From: Pyxicephalus adspersus
Lineage: Eukaryota; Chordata; Amphibia; Anura; Pyxicephalidae
Assembly: GCF_032062135.1 (NCBI RefSeq)
Contig: NC_092858.1
Span: 127,589,848 to 127,653,847 of the forward strand
Length of the DNA stretch: 64,000 nt
Reading direction: 5' to 3'
The notes under the pieces are model-generated. The model did no database searches. It worked only from the letters and a program-made list of their open reading frames with translations, and was not told where the DNA came from. A program made the position numbers and the translations under genes. Below are positions 41,445-53,326 of the stretch, in pieces (the first letter of the stretch is position 1; every line of letters starts with the position of its first letter).

Positions 41445-44400
41445 ATTATGTTTTTGAAAATATTATGACTTGCACCAATTTGATACAAAATGTATCATTT
41501 GGTATGGACGTGGTATGTGTGCCAAAGAATTCAACTTTTAGAATACCGGTCCAAACCATATTTTAATAAAATGTAATCTTTTGTAAAACTATTTTTTATT
41601 CAATTTATGTTAAAGAACTGAACATTTTTCTTACAGTGCTTTTTTCTCAATATGTATTTTTCAAACTGACTCATTTGTCATTATCCTTTCTTGTCATTTT
41701 TTACAATTTATCTCAATTGAAGCATTTAATGAGGTCATACCACGAGAAGGGTGCTCATATATTGCATTAGGTGTAGCATTACTCTCTTCTTTCTCTTTTG
41801 TTCTATATTTTATTCTGCACAGAGTTGGACAAGTACCAAGAATTGCGTTAAGAAACACTTTGTGGGAAAGAAAATCTCAGAGAGATAAAACCTTTTTATG
41901 GGTTTTAGCCAAAATCCTACTTCTTATTCTTTGTGAAATGGAAGAAATATTTCTGGATTTAAAATTAACATTTCTGAGATATGACAATCAGGTCAGCACC
42001 AATAAACCCTTCAGATATTGAGCAAATGTCCGAAATGCTTTGTGTAAATTATTCACACTAGACTGAATCACTGCACAATCCCAAGGTAAAAAAGCAGCCA
42101 TTAAAGGGTTTATATTTACAATGGTATTTAAAAAAATAATATACCATTACATGTACACAAGTTATATACTGCATATAATAACATTTACAATATAAAATTT
42201 GCATGGACATTCCCAAAAAATACCAAAAATCTAGTGATTTGATTGTAATTGTTTTATTTAACCTACATGATAAAAGGTTATATAGACCATGGTAAAACTA
42301 ATCCTAGTCTGAATAGTAAAATGAAAACACATGCTAAAAAGTGAATAAAACAAGTAATTTGAAAGTAGTAAAAACCATAAAAGATTAGGTAATCTATATC
42401 TATCTATCAATCATATTTCTTATACTGTAGACAGAATATTGAACACCAGAAAGAACCTGCATCATAAGCATTGTAATTCTGAAGAGCTTTACCCCCTATT
42501 TTTAGTTATATTTCACAATTCCCAGGCAGCAGGAGCAGTTCTAAGCTCCTTCTTTTTTTGTTCATCTAACAGCCCTTATCTGGTTTGCAAAAACAGGCAG
42601 CAATTTATGGGGCTGAAGCTCATACATACCTATAAACTAAGGGTTTAAAACCACTTGAAAAAAAGGGTAACATAGGACCAAAATGCACGTTTTTATCCTG
42701 GTTTTGTCTGACATTTATACTTTTATCTAAGCAGAAGGGTTGCTGCACATTTTCACAATGTGCTACATGAGGCATCCAGGGGTGATTTGCTGCCACTGTC
42801 ACCCTCATATTCTTAAAAGGGAACTACTTGTTACAGCTATTACAAGTGGTTTTAACATTAGGTTTACCTGTCAATGACGGGTATAGTAGCTGTCCAACCT
42901 AGACTGTGACTCAGAAACACACTCAGATTTCAGTTCTGTTTCTGAGCACCACCTATTTAAAACGCGTGCAAAAAATGCTAATAAATGCTTGCTCAAATGG
43001 TTTCAAGTGGCTGAATTCAACTATATGGAGGTGGTTGGGTTGTAAAACTGCTCTCTGCTCTGGGTGTCTAAAAAAAAATTTCTTGCAAACACTACCACCT
43101 GAATATGCCAATATTAAAATGATATTTAATGATAGCTAGGTCTCATCTTTTATATTTTAAGTGTTTTTAAGGGATAGCAAAGTATACAGTGTTAAAAAAA
43201 AACACTAGTCTGAACCTATCCTAAAGGTTTTAAGGCATCACTCATGGACAGTTTATAATATCATATACATAGGACATATTTCGGCCATATTTTTCACATA
43301 TTTTCAAATATATCCTATATGTACGACACTTCACTCTATTTGTAAAGATACACTATGATTACTTTGGATCATTTGTAAATAACTTGAATATATACGATCA
43401 TTTGCCACAAAGTCCTCCTTTGTCTTCTGTTCATCTAATGTAATTTTTAGCATTTGTGCACAAAAAATTCATGACCCTTTTTCAGGCATGTTACTTTGGT
43501 GGCCAGGTACAAGGAGATCAGAGCACATGTGCACCCCTTCCTGTTTCATATTAGGCCCTATGTCCTTCTCCCTTTTTAAAGAGACTTCCAGATTACAACA
43601 TTAACCACCCTAAACAATTCTGGTCATCCTTTTGCACAACCTGATATGAAGAGGTCTATTCCACAACAGGGGACACCCCCTCCCAACTTAAATATTGAGG
43701 AAAGCATGGGCCCAGTAGGGTACAGGAAGGGAGCAGGCCAAATGATCATAGCCTCTTTCCATTTGTATAGCCACCTATTCTTAAAGCCTGAATATAAGTT
43801 TGCTTTGGGTTAAATGTAAAACTAATGTTTTTTTAAGTTAATAACGAAAAAAAAATCACATGCAGATTTAGGACATCCTAAACATGTTATTTTAAGAATT
43901 TGTTAAAAGACATTGTTTTCCTCAAGTTGCAAGTTTGCATTATGTACTATAGCTTTTTTCTTTAAATTTGTGAATAAAAGTTTAAACATAAAAGAGTAAC
44001 ATGAATTGACTCTAAAATAACCTATTGTAAATCAAAACATCGGGTTGCTCATGAGCTTAAATTCAATGCAATTAACTACCCCTGACAAAATTTTAACTTT
44101 ACCTGATGTACAAAAAAACACATGCATGTCGATCAAATGTTTGCAAATTTGGGCAAATTTGATCATTCCTATCAGTCAGTACTAAAACGATTATCCTGAA
44201 TGTATTTAGTTTTTTTGCCTAATGAAAGTTTGAAACTTGTTTGTTCTTTAAATCATTTCTGTTACTCACTGCTTATTTCACTGCCTTCAGGGTTTCTGAC
44301 CTGGCCTGTCACTGACTCTGTTTCTGCCTGCTGTAGTGGTACCCTCTTGCCAGACTGGAGCTGACCCCTGACAAGGTAAGTGTCATCCCCTGACAATTTG

Positions 44401-45087
44401 TCCTATTAAACATTACCATACAAGGTGGTGAATCAATCTTAGGAATTTCCTAGTACTTTGCAAATTCCTGCTGGATTTCTTATCCAGAAGGGCCCCAAGC
44501 ATAAAAGGTTCTAGTTAAAAATTAGGTAGAACCCATGTGGTTTGTAAGGGCTTTGTAAAGTATTAGAACACCTATAAACATCTACACAGAAATTTGCAAA
44601 TGTCTGTACAAGCAGAAAAACAATCATTTTTTCCTGAAACCAACTGTGGACAGTAAACACTATGATTTTTTTGCTACTTTTCTGAACAGCCTAAGGCTTA
44701 CCTTAAATATAAATCATGGGTAAAAGCAGTGCTAGCACTAAGAGATTATGTAAAATGTAATTGCTAAACTCATTCCAAGGGTTACTAATTGCCTAGATTA
44801 AAATTGATCATTTGATTTTGGTCACACACCTGAAACAATCATGCAGATAACTGTGTGACAACTTGTGTGACAATTAGCTGAATACATGTGCTGCATACTC
44901 ATTCGGGGTATGTGATTCAGAAAATATTAAAGATAAAGAATAAGAACACCAACCAGGCACTTAGATTTTTTTGTGTAGCAGGCCTGATGTAATAGATTAA
45001 ATTTTTTTGTCAGAGAACAGTCCACTTTAAGGGTAAAAGTTTAAGTAAACTCTAAACATACATGTAAATAAACACATTAAATGCATA
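41445..45087. other. AT-rich stretch, no gene recognised
   Basis: About 3.6 kb with only short chance ORFs. No convincing exon, RNA gene or repeat end was identified. Confidence 0.55.
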
Positions 45088-45184
45088 GAGCCTGATTTAA
45101 TGAAGCTCTCCAAGGCTGGAGAGTATACACTTTCATCAGTGAAGCTAGGTGATCCAGCAAATAAATAAATATTAAATCAGGCCC
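45088..45184. mobile_element. 97-bp MITE, GGGCCTGATTTAATRAAGC family
   Basis: The left end GAGCCTGATTTAATGAAGC is inverse to the right end TTAAATCAGGCCC. It contains CTCCAAGGCTGGAGAG and GTGATCCAGCAAA motifs, shared with 58939-59147, 62129 and 63507. ATA flanks both sides. Confidence 0.75.
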
Positions 45185-47324
45185 ATACTATTTAAGAATG
45201 TTATCATACCTACCTTAGATTTGTATTCCTGTTTCTACAGTCCAAAAATTTTCACATCTCATGCACACAGATCATTGCTGTCTGGCAGGGCTGGAAACGT
45301 GGTATTTTTTCCATTGTAGTTATGTAGAATTTTTAAGTCCCCTTCAACCCTTAGCCAATGACTGCACTATAAAGAAAAATCAATGCACTGGTTAGCTCAT
45401 CTCCTTGTTACTTTACTCTCAGAGCTGCTTTAATGTTTGTCTCTCATTTTTGCTGTTAAGCTTTAACTATGGGTTGATTTAGAAGTTAGGGGGCTTTTTA
45501 ATGTTTAAGAAATGTTGTACAGATTTAGACACTCAAAGGGTTGGTAGGCATGGATTTGAAAAAAAACTAACAGTATTAGGATGACATAAAAGGGAACTAC
45601 AATACTGTACTAAGGTTGCATTTCACTATACTGTTTAAAAATTGCCATATCCTATTGCCCTTGTGTGGCCCACTTCGAACATCTGTGCTTGTGCAGGGAT
45701 CAGCGCAACAATCAAACTCCACCAATCTAGCAGAAGGGTAACAGTAATTCAGATGGGATATCAAAGGCCAAAGAGAGTGCATAGTCAAGGATTCAGGCAA
45801 GCATCAGCTAAAGTATCATGCAACAGAAGATCTCGATTTGGATCAACTTTTTGGGGGGTTTTGGCCAATCAGGGAGCAAGTTAATGGCACCACCTAGCAA
45901 AATGTACCAGGCTCCAAGATCATGAAGGGACAGATGTTTTATTGGCAATACAACAATGTTTGAGTCTATGTTGGATGGCAAAGAGGGGAAAGTATATTTT
46001 ACTAATAAGTGAAATTTTCATAAAAATGTTTGGTAGGGTAGCCAGAAAGGGTAAATGAGCTAAAACATTTCATTCAAAAATATGAAATTAAAAGTAGAAA
46101 AGATGTGTCTCCGCATCCAACCTATCTGTTAATAGATTTACACATTCACCCAATATACACTGGTATGAATGAAATAGTATCTCATACATAATGGGGATCT
46201 GCAGTTAGTAAGCTTCACCTGGTAACTATTTTGTATGGCTTCAAATGCAAATGTCTGGTAACACTTCAATATGTGAGGTCTTAACAACTGGAATATTCAC
46301 TTATGATAATTCCATCCTAAAGGTTAAGAACATAAGCATATATTTGTTTTCATTTCATTGCCTTGAATGTATTTTTTGTATACAGCATAAATTGATGGTT
46401 TGACGTGTTTCTCTTCTTCTACATGTGAATCATTCTTTGTTACCAGTTCTCCTAAGTCTATTTGTGCTCTTTGTTTACTCCTAATTCCATTTATGCCTCT
46501 ATATCACAATATCAGAGAAGGGCCAGCACAAAGAGTGGTTCACAGACACAAACAGAAAAACATAGACTGGCACCGTGATGCACTCTGGCAGCAATACAAA
46601 GGTTGGCATGCACACAATGATCATCTGGCTCCCTGAGTAATAGGTTGGCACATAAAATAAAAAACTGAAACCTAAGCAGAAAGTCACAAGAATGCACATA
46701 GACAGTCATAGCTATTCGGCTCCAGAATGACACTAAGTGGTTCAGAAAATGGCAAAGAATTTGGTGACACATAGACTGATAAATAACAAAAAATGAAACA
46801 GATAAAATCTGGCACATTCTTATCATTTCTAGTGACATTTGGTTAATTGACAAATACTGTTCATGGGCAACACAAGACAATTATCTTTACATAGATTCGA
46901 TAACACAGTCAATACAAATTTATTGACTGTGTTGCCTTAAAACCTACACCCTAGCTTTCTGATACATACTGGTAAATAACAGGTTTAAGGTGAAATATTG
47001 CAGCAAATGATGTTAGTGGCAATTGGGTGAATCATTTTAAAAATATAGAACTATTTTTGTATAAACTATTTTATATGTTCTTTAAAGTTTCTAAAACTGT
47101 TGAAATGTTGAAAGGAAAGAAATAGAAAGCTTTGCTTCCATCTCCTACAATGTAATTGCCTAACATTAACTATTAGCAAGGCTGGCCATTACAGGGATTT
47201 TTCTAGTGATAACAAGAAATTTCCTTTGTGGTACAGATTTCTAGTTGGCACGCAGTTAATTACCCCAACCTATAAAAACATTGTTGAAAAGCCTTAAAAA
47301 AGATACTTTGTGGGTTGTAGTACA
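45185..47324. other. AT-rich stretch, no gene recognised
   Basis: About 2.1 kb with only chance ORFs. No transposon end was recognised. Confidence 0.55.
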
Positions 47325-47529
47325 TACAGTTAGGTCCATAAATATTTGGACAGAGACAATTTTTTTCTAATTTTGGTTCTGTACATTACCACAATTAATT
47401 TTAAATGAAACAACTCAGATGCAGTTGAACTGTAGACTTTCAGTTCTAATTCATAAGATTGCGATAAAAATGTGAGGAAGTAAAGCCTTTTTTGAACACA
47501 ATCACTTAATTTCATTATCAATTAAGCAA

Positions 47530-47568
47530 ATAGTCTGGAGTTGATTTGAGGTGAGGGGGGGGGGGGGG
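47530..47568 (+). repeat. G-rich run in the Tc1 leader
   Basis: An almost pure G tract (about 47555-47568) lies between the TIR and the transposase start. It may reflect a mutational expansion. Confidence 0.7.
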
Positions 47569-47602
47569 TTGAATGTGGAAGATTTTGCTGTGAACAGACA
47601 AA

Positions 47603-48813
47603 ATGCGGTCAAAGGAGCTCTCCATGCAGGTGAAACAAGCCATCCTTAAGCTGCGTACACACATATATATATATATATATATATACATATATCTAAATAA
47701 ATATATATATATACTGTGTATATATACGTGTGTACAATATCTTTGAACGATCGTGTCATTATCTGTATGTACTGTATGTACAGGATCGGTGCTATACGAT
47801 CGTTCGCAGATATCGCGCAGGATCGTTCTTCGTTTGTTTACAAACGATAATAATTGGAAGTGTGTACGCAGCTTTAAGCTGCAAAAACAGAAAAAACCCA
47901 TCCGAGAAATTGCTACAATATTAAGAGTGGCAAAATCTACAATTTGGTACATCATGAGAAAGAAGCAAAGCACTGGTGAACTCAGCAACGCCAAAAGACC
48001 TGGACGTCCACAGAAGACAACAGTGGTGATGATCGCAGAATCATTTCCATGGTTAAGAAAAACCCCTTCACAACAGCCAACCAATTGAACAACAGGAAGT
48101 AGGCATTTCAATATCCAAGTCTACCATAAGGAGGAGACTGCATAAAAGTAAATACAGAGGGTGAACTGCAAGGTGCAAGCCACTCATAAGCCTCAAGAAT
48201 AGAAAGGCTAGATTCTAGACATCTAAAAAAGCCAGCACAGTTCTGGAAAAACATTCTTTGGACAGATTACCAAGATCAACCTTTACCAGCATGATGGCAA
48301 CAAAAAAGTATAGAGAAGGCGAGGAACATCTCATGATCCAAAGCATACCACATCATCTGTAAAACATGGCGGAGGCAGTGTGATGGCTTGGGCGTGCATG
48401 GTTGCCAGTGGCACTGGGACACCATCCATGATGTGACACAGGACAGAAGCAGCCGAATGAATTCTGGGAGGCATTTCATATTACAGATGGACAATGACCC
48501 AAAACATACAGCCAAAGCAATCCAGGAGTAATTTAAAGCAAATAAGTGGAATATTCTTTATTGGCCAAGTCAGTCACCTGATCTGAACCCAATTGAGCAT
48601 GCATTTCACTTGTTGAAGACTAAACTTCGGACAGAAAGGCCCACAAACAAACAGCAACTGAAAGCCGCTGCAGTAAAGGCCTGGCAGAGCATTAAAAAAG
48701 GAGGAAAACCAGCATCTGGGGATGTCCATGAGTTCATAACTACAGGCTCTCATTGCCAGCAACGGGTTTTCAACCAAGTATTAGAAATTAACATTTTTTT
48801 TTCAGCTTTCTAA
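47603..48813 (+). pseudogene. Tc1 transposase, interrupted and frameshifted
   Basis: This is a DDE transposase. It starts MRSKELSMQVKQAIL (47603) and, after the MITE, continues KLQKQKKPIREIATILRVAKSTI (helix-turn-helix, about 47877), then KRPGRPQKTT (GRPR-type hook, about 47993). A frameshift follows near 48030, with more between 48090 and 48460. Later motifs are ILWTDYQD (first catalytic Asp, about 48254), QMDNDPKHTAK (second Asp, about 48484) and WPSQSPDLNPIEH (Glu, about 48562-48600). The DDE residues can be found, but the reading frame is broken many times. The C-terminus is near 48813. Confidence 0.9.
47649..47873. mobile_element. 225-bp PIF/Harbinger-type MITE with TTA TSD
   Basis: The termini AGCTGCGTACACAC and GTGTGTACGCAGCT are perfect inverses over 14 bp, flanked by TTA (47646-47648 and 47874-47876). 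Removing the element and one TTA restores the Tc1 reading frame (AILKLQKQ). The interior has a (TA)n run (47663-47714) and several ACGATCGT-type palindromes. Confidence 0.93.
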
Positions 48814-49163
48814 TTTGTCCAATTACTTTTGAGCCCTTGAAATGAAGTGATTGTGTTAAAAAAAAGGCTTTAGTTCCTCACATTTTTATGCAATCTTTTT
48901 GTTCAACCCACTGAATTGAAGCTGAAAGTCTGCAGTTTAGCTGAATCTGAGTTGTTTCATTCAAAACTAATTGTGGTAATGTACAGAACCAAAATTAGAA
49001 AAAAATTGTCCTTGTCCAAATATATATAGACCCAACTGTAGGTAAAACTATATATTATTAAAAGGTATAAAGTGTCTTCTACATGTTGCTAACGATACAA
49101 ATGCTGTTTTTTGATAATCAGCACTGAAAAAGCTACTTAAAGCAGCTGTGAATCGCAGACTAG

Positions 49164-49293
49164 GGGCTCTACTTATAAAACAGGGAATCTGACATTCCAG
49201 AGAATAGTCAATGTGTATAAAAAGACAGTAATTAATTTCCATGGGGGAAATATTGGGGAAATGTCTAATTCCCAGTTTTATAAATAGAGCCCT
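49164..49293. mobile_element. 130-bp MITE with about 30-bp TIRs
   Basis: The left end GGGGCTCTACTTATAAAACA is inverse to the right end TTTTATAAATAGAGCCCT with two or three mismatches. The match continues through GGGAATCTGACATT. No clear target duplication can be defined. There is no coding capacity. Confidence 0.8.
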
Positions 49294-50164
49294 GGGACTT
49301 TGGATGTCAAATGTAGATGTTCTTATATTCTTCAGCTCTGTTTGTCCATTTTTGCTTCACTTGCTAGTACCAAATAGTGTGGTAAAACCATAGCAATTTA
49401 AATAAAAAATTTACATACCCACATCTAAAATATATGTGAATATAATTTTTTTCAGATTTTATTAATTTTAGCTAGGGAATATTTGAGAAAATGACAATTT
49501 ATTATCTTTGAATCAAAAATCTAAAAAAAACCCTAAAGATATAAAAGGATTGGGTTTGCTTTTGTTTTTTTGGATTTAGGCATACATACGGAAACAGTAA
49601 TAGAAGAATGCATTAAAGCTGGCATAACAGGAAGGGTAACCCTGAATCTAGGATCCAAAATAACCATACAAAATACAAATGAAAGGTACAGTACTTGACT
49701 ATATATAATACAAATGTAAACAAATCCTACTAAAATTGTTACTATACATTGTAATTTCTCCAATGCAACACTGGATTTGAATGAATATATTAATATTAAT
49801 TGTCCTGTAAAATTTCAAAACCAAAGCAATGAACATAAAATAGTGATATTTATATTCCAATGGTGCAGAAAAATTTTTACAATAAAGATTATTTATTAAT
49901 GCTTCATGAAAATTAAGAAAAAACTCTGCATACTTGTTCACAGTCATGAATCAATACTCCTGTCTGAATCACTTAGGATCAGAATTTCAGATTCTATTGG
50001 ACTTAGAGGCATGGCCAGGAGAAAGAATATAATCTCTTCTTTTACAGGTATGCCGTGTAGCACTCACCCTTATAAGGGTGTTGCAGGAAAATCTTTGTTT
50101 GTAAATAGACTGTACACTATATTTCCATAGATATGAATATATGTCATAGGCTATATCCACAATG
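49294..50164. other. AT-rich stretch, no gene recognised
   Basis: About 870 bp of AT-rich sequence with chance ORFs only. Confidence 0.6.
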
Positions 50165-50690
50165 CTAAAGCGTACCTAAACTAAGAATTTTCACTTTATA
50201 TAAAAGGGTAGACAACCCCTTTTACTTAAAGTAAAAATTCTGTTTGTTAGTATTTTTTTTTTAAGTGCAACAAAAAAAAAGGGTCATGCACGGCCTCCCT
50301 AATTCTCGAGCACCTAGGCAATCGAGAATGAATGTAAGCACAAAGCCTCCCGGGATACCTAGATCACGCATTCCAGGAGACTCTTGTCTGCTCCTTCTGC
50401 GCATGCCCTAGCATCTTGGGCATGCGCAGAAGGAGCCCTTTTATCAAAAGGGAAAAAATTGCCTATCGCATGCGCAGTGAGATCGGCAAGTTTTTTCCCT
50501 AATCCACCTCTCCCGATCTTGCGTCTACGTCGAGTGACTTAAGAAGAAGAACCCGGAAGAAGAAGAGAAGATGACGGCACCTGGCACGTCGGCCCGAAGA
50601 TGGATACCGGGATGACACGGGACCCGATTAAAGACACCTCCTGACGGATCAACGTGATTTTTTTTGTTTTGGGTCTCCTAAGTATAATCA
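50165..50690. mobile_element. GC-rich TTAAAG-type element
   Basis: It starts CTAAAGCGTACCTAAACTAAG, followed by an AGAATTTTCACTTTA / TAAAGTAAAAATTCT hairpin enclosing AAAAGGG...CCCCTTTT, as in 6406-6501. The middle contains a perfect 18-bp hairpin (50391-50435) and a second GCATGCGCAG box at about 50468. The right terminus is not certain. No protein is encoded. Confidence 0.5.
50391..50435. repeat. 18-bp perfect hairpin with GCGCATGC cores
   Basis: Arms CTCCTTCTGCGCATGCCC (50391-50408) and GGGCATGCGCAGAAGGAG (50418-50435) surround a 9-nt loop. The TGCGCATGC core resembles the NRF1 site (consensus YGCGCAYGCGCR), but only in part. Confidence 0.95.
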
Positions 50691-52560
50691 AACAATGCAT
50701 GAAGGTAAGTATGAAAATGCTTGAGATCTGTTTACCCCTGTCCAGTCACACAAAGGACAATAAAACAGATGCCAGTAAACATACAGTTCTAATAATAGAG
50801 CTGATTAACAGTAGGGCCTTTAAGGGGTAATAAATGAATCAAGCCAGAAACCAGCTAAAAGGAGCCAGAAGCTAGCAAGAGCCCGAGGAAGCGTGTGGAA
50901 CCAGAACAAGCAAGTCAGCAAGAGTCAGTGAGTAAGCAAGAAATAGTTAGCCACCAAACCAGAACAAATACATATAGGAACTGACTTTTCTCTTACTGTG
51001 CTGCTTTTGCATGCAGTTTATAGGATAGTAACTTGCAAAGTATTACATTTGAAATTATATAGCATCTAGTCAACTATTTTTAGAAGGTAGTCAGCAATGT
51101 TAGGCAGTTAAGAAAGCCTTGAAACATCTTGATTGGTTTCTGTTACACTCATTGGCCGAACTAAAAATTCTGAAACTAGTAAATGATAAATGTGAGTGTT
51201 GCAAATGAAACAGCATTGATCACAATGCCAAACTTATGTATGAGTGATAAAAGCAACTCTGGACAATTTCATAAACAATTTTTTCTACCTATGTTGTTAA
51301 TAACACAACAGACAACTAATATTAAAGCTACAGTATTTAGTACATTATAAACATTCAAAATAAATGTAGGTTGAACATGAGCTTTAAAACACTTTTGATG
51401 TATTTTTGCATGACAGTTTCTTCTCCAAAGTAGAATTTAACTGTTTTTAAGCATAAAAAATAATAAGTTCCATTCAACACTAAAAATTCTAGAACAATTT
51501 AAAAGTGAAGTACTGTGCTTGATTTTAACATGAAAGAACAAAAATGTGGAATATCATTATTCACAAAGAAAATGACAAACAGACAAAAAGGATGTGGTTG
51601 GGTGCTGGTACACAGATGTCTTCAAGCAGAAAAGCTGTAAAGTGGAAAAGGTCTGTATTTAATGCCATGTGTTTAACAAGCGCATATTGTAGCTACAGAT
51701 GCAGGGCATCCTTTTTGTTCACTGCCTATTTGTGCAAGGAGTGTTTGATGTAAACAGATTTGGAACCATTTTTGAAATGAGTGTCAGAAGAGGTATGAAA
51801 ACATAGATGCTTGGTATAAGGCTTTAATAAACCAGAGATACAGGTTTTGGCAATGCTTTTAAATTAACAATAAATACTCTTCAAACCCCACTAAGGGACC
51901 CACTAAAAAGTTTAAGTACATGCTTATGAAACATAATGCTTTTAAAGTGATGATTATTATTCTATTAAAAAAACACAGCAGCATTCATATTTATGGCAAA
52001 TATAACAATGGGAACAAGTGTAAAGCTAAATCACTGACAAGTGCTGTATGGGGATGTAAACAAATATAAATTTTATTAAAATGCACAGCTATACAAGAAT
52101 ATATTTCATTTATATTCTCTCAAAAACAAAAATTCTTCTGGCAGGTTTGTTTCTGTCAATTTTGCCAGTGTTTCAAGATTATCTTCAAGTTTCCATTTTT
52201 TATAACCATAGATCAGATCAATACAATGAAACTTTTTATACACTGACTTGAGATAATACAAATATTTGAAAAAATAAGTACACCTTAGAAAAACTGTTGA
52301 GTTTTTTAGCATATTTGAACAAGCAAACATTAGATCATATTTAAACAATGCATACACATCAAGTTGGCACATAAAATTGTAATGGCGCATTAATGCTGGA
52401 AATCTAATAAAAAGATAATTCATAATGTACACCCTTTACTTATCTACCACTACTTTAAATCTGTGAAATTAGAGTCAGGTGTTCCATGTTGGGTGCCAAT
52501 ACTAAAAACTTTCCTTTAGGAGTAAGCTGGGGGAACTTGTCTGAATCAAACCTCAGATAT
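50691..52560. other. AT-rich stretch, no gene recognised
   Basis: About 1.9 kb. A short purine-rich repeat (AAGCCAGAA, GAGCCAGAAGC, AAGCAAG) lies at 50840-50970. A 108-codon minus-strand ORF at 52106-52432 is unlike any family I know. Confidence 0.5.
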
Positions 52561-52562
52561 AC

Positions 52563-52620
52563 AGGCAGTCTCTGGGTTACAGACATCCAACCTACATACA
52601 ACTCGTAGTTACAAACGGAG
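52563..52620. mobile_element. mariner/pogo-like terminus fragment
   Basis: CAGGCAGTCTCTGGGTTACA followed by GACATCCAACCTACATACAA resembles the CAGGCAGTCCCCGGGTTACG terminus known from Tc1/mariner-superfamily elements. Only one end is seen. Confidence 0.5.
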
Positions 52621-53060
52621 GCTGCACAGCATGGAATCACCATGATGCAGCCAAAGCATACCACATGAACTTTCACAAAGTCTGTGTTTGTTATAAAATC
52701 TGCTGCTAAAAAACAGCTGCCAATGAGGGAAGCCCACCTTTATAGTGACAACTATACTGTACATTACAGGAAGTTATGTCTGGGTATAATCGTAACATTT
52801 CTTGTTAAATTGCTTAATATTAAGGACCATTTAATAACAGTTTCTCTAATATACCTCATGGATCCCGTTTCTTTACATGAATTGAACTGCTTCACATTTT
52901 ACTCACAGTTGATCAAAGGGACTACACAACAAAAAAAGTAGTAGCAAATGTAGTGTTGTGATTTTTCTTACCCTTTTGCCCTAGGTACTTACCCAGGAAC
53001 ATCTTGTGGCAAATACAACCTTGGAATGCCTACTGAGGATAAGCAAGAAGGCCTCTAACA
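52621..53060. other. unassigned spacer
   Basis: No gene was recognised. At 52985-53060 a short open piece (TYPGTSCGKYNLGMPTEDK) just after a CCCTAG acceptor-like site looks coding in style, but I cannot identify it. Confidence 0.4.
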
Positions 53061-53326
53061 GTTTCGTGAAAATTGACCATAGACAGAGCGGGGGTCAGCG
53101 GGAGCAGTAGCAGTGTGTGGCCTCTTGTCAGCTATCGCCAGGGAGACCACATTGGTAAGTGTCATGGACAGCTGGGTGTAGTGAATCGTCAATGCCACCC
53201 AGAAGTGTGTAATACAATTTTTGTGAATAGAGTACTGACAGGAGGCTGCAGCAGCAGGAGGCGGTGGGCCCTGAGACGGAAAGTGGACCGCATTGGTAAC
53301 TGGCATCTAGAGCTGGGTGTAGAGTC
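53061..53326 (+). repeat. 97-bp family copy, left flank of the EXD1 pseudogene
   Basis: It contains AGCTGGGTGTAGTGAATC, GAGTACTGACAGGAGGCTGC, GGAGGCGGTGGGCCCTGAGA and GTAACTGGCATCTAGAGCTG, as at 19520-19560 and 20461-20560. EXD1 sequence starts directly afterwards. Confidence 0.8.

Larger units (their letters stand above)
47327..49038 (+). mobile_element. Tc1-like transposon with intact TA-flanked ends
   Basis: The left end CAGTTAGGTCCATAAATATT is inverse to the right end AAATATATATAGACCCAACTG with few mismatches. TA lies on both sides (47325-47326 and 49039-49040). A second inner pair (AATTTTGGTTCTGTACATTACCACAATTA and its inverse at 48960-48995) shows a long TIR of about 150 bp. It encodes a broken transposase and has a nested MITE (47649-47873). 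Confidence 0.92.

Noticed and set aside
44280..44400. Possible exon ending in AAG|GTAAGT
   Set aside because: There is a good donor but no convincing frame or protein similarity.
52106..52432. 108-codon minus-strand ORF rich in Tyr, Phe and Leu
   Set aside because: The composition is what AT-rich DNA gives by chance, and no exon boundaries or family could be found.
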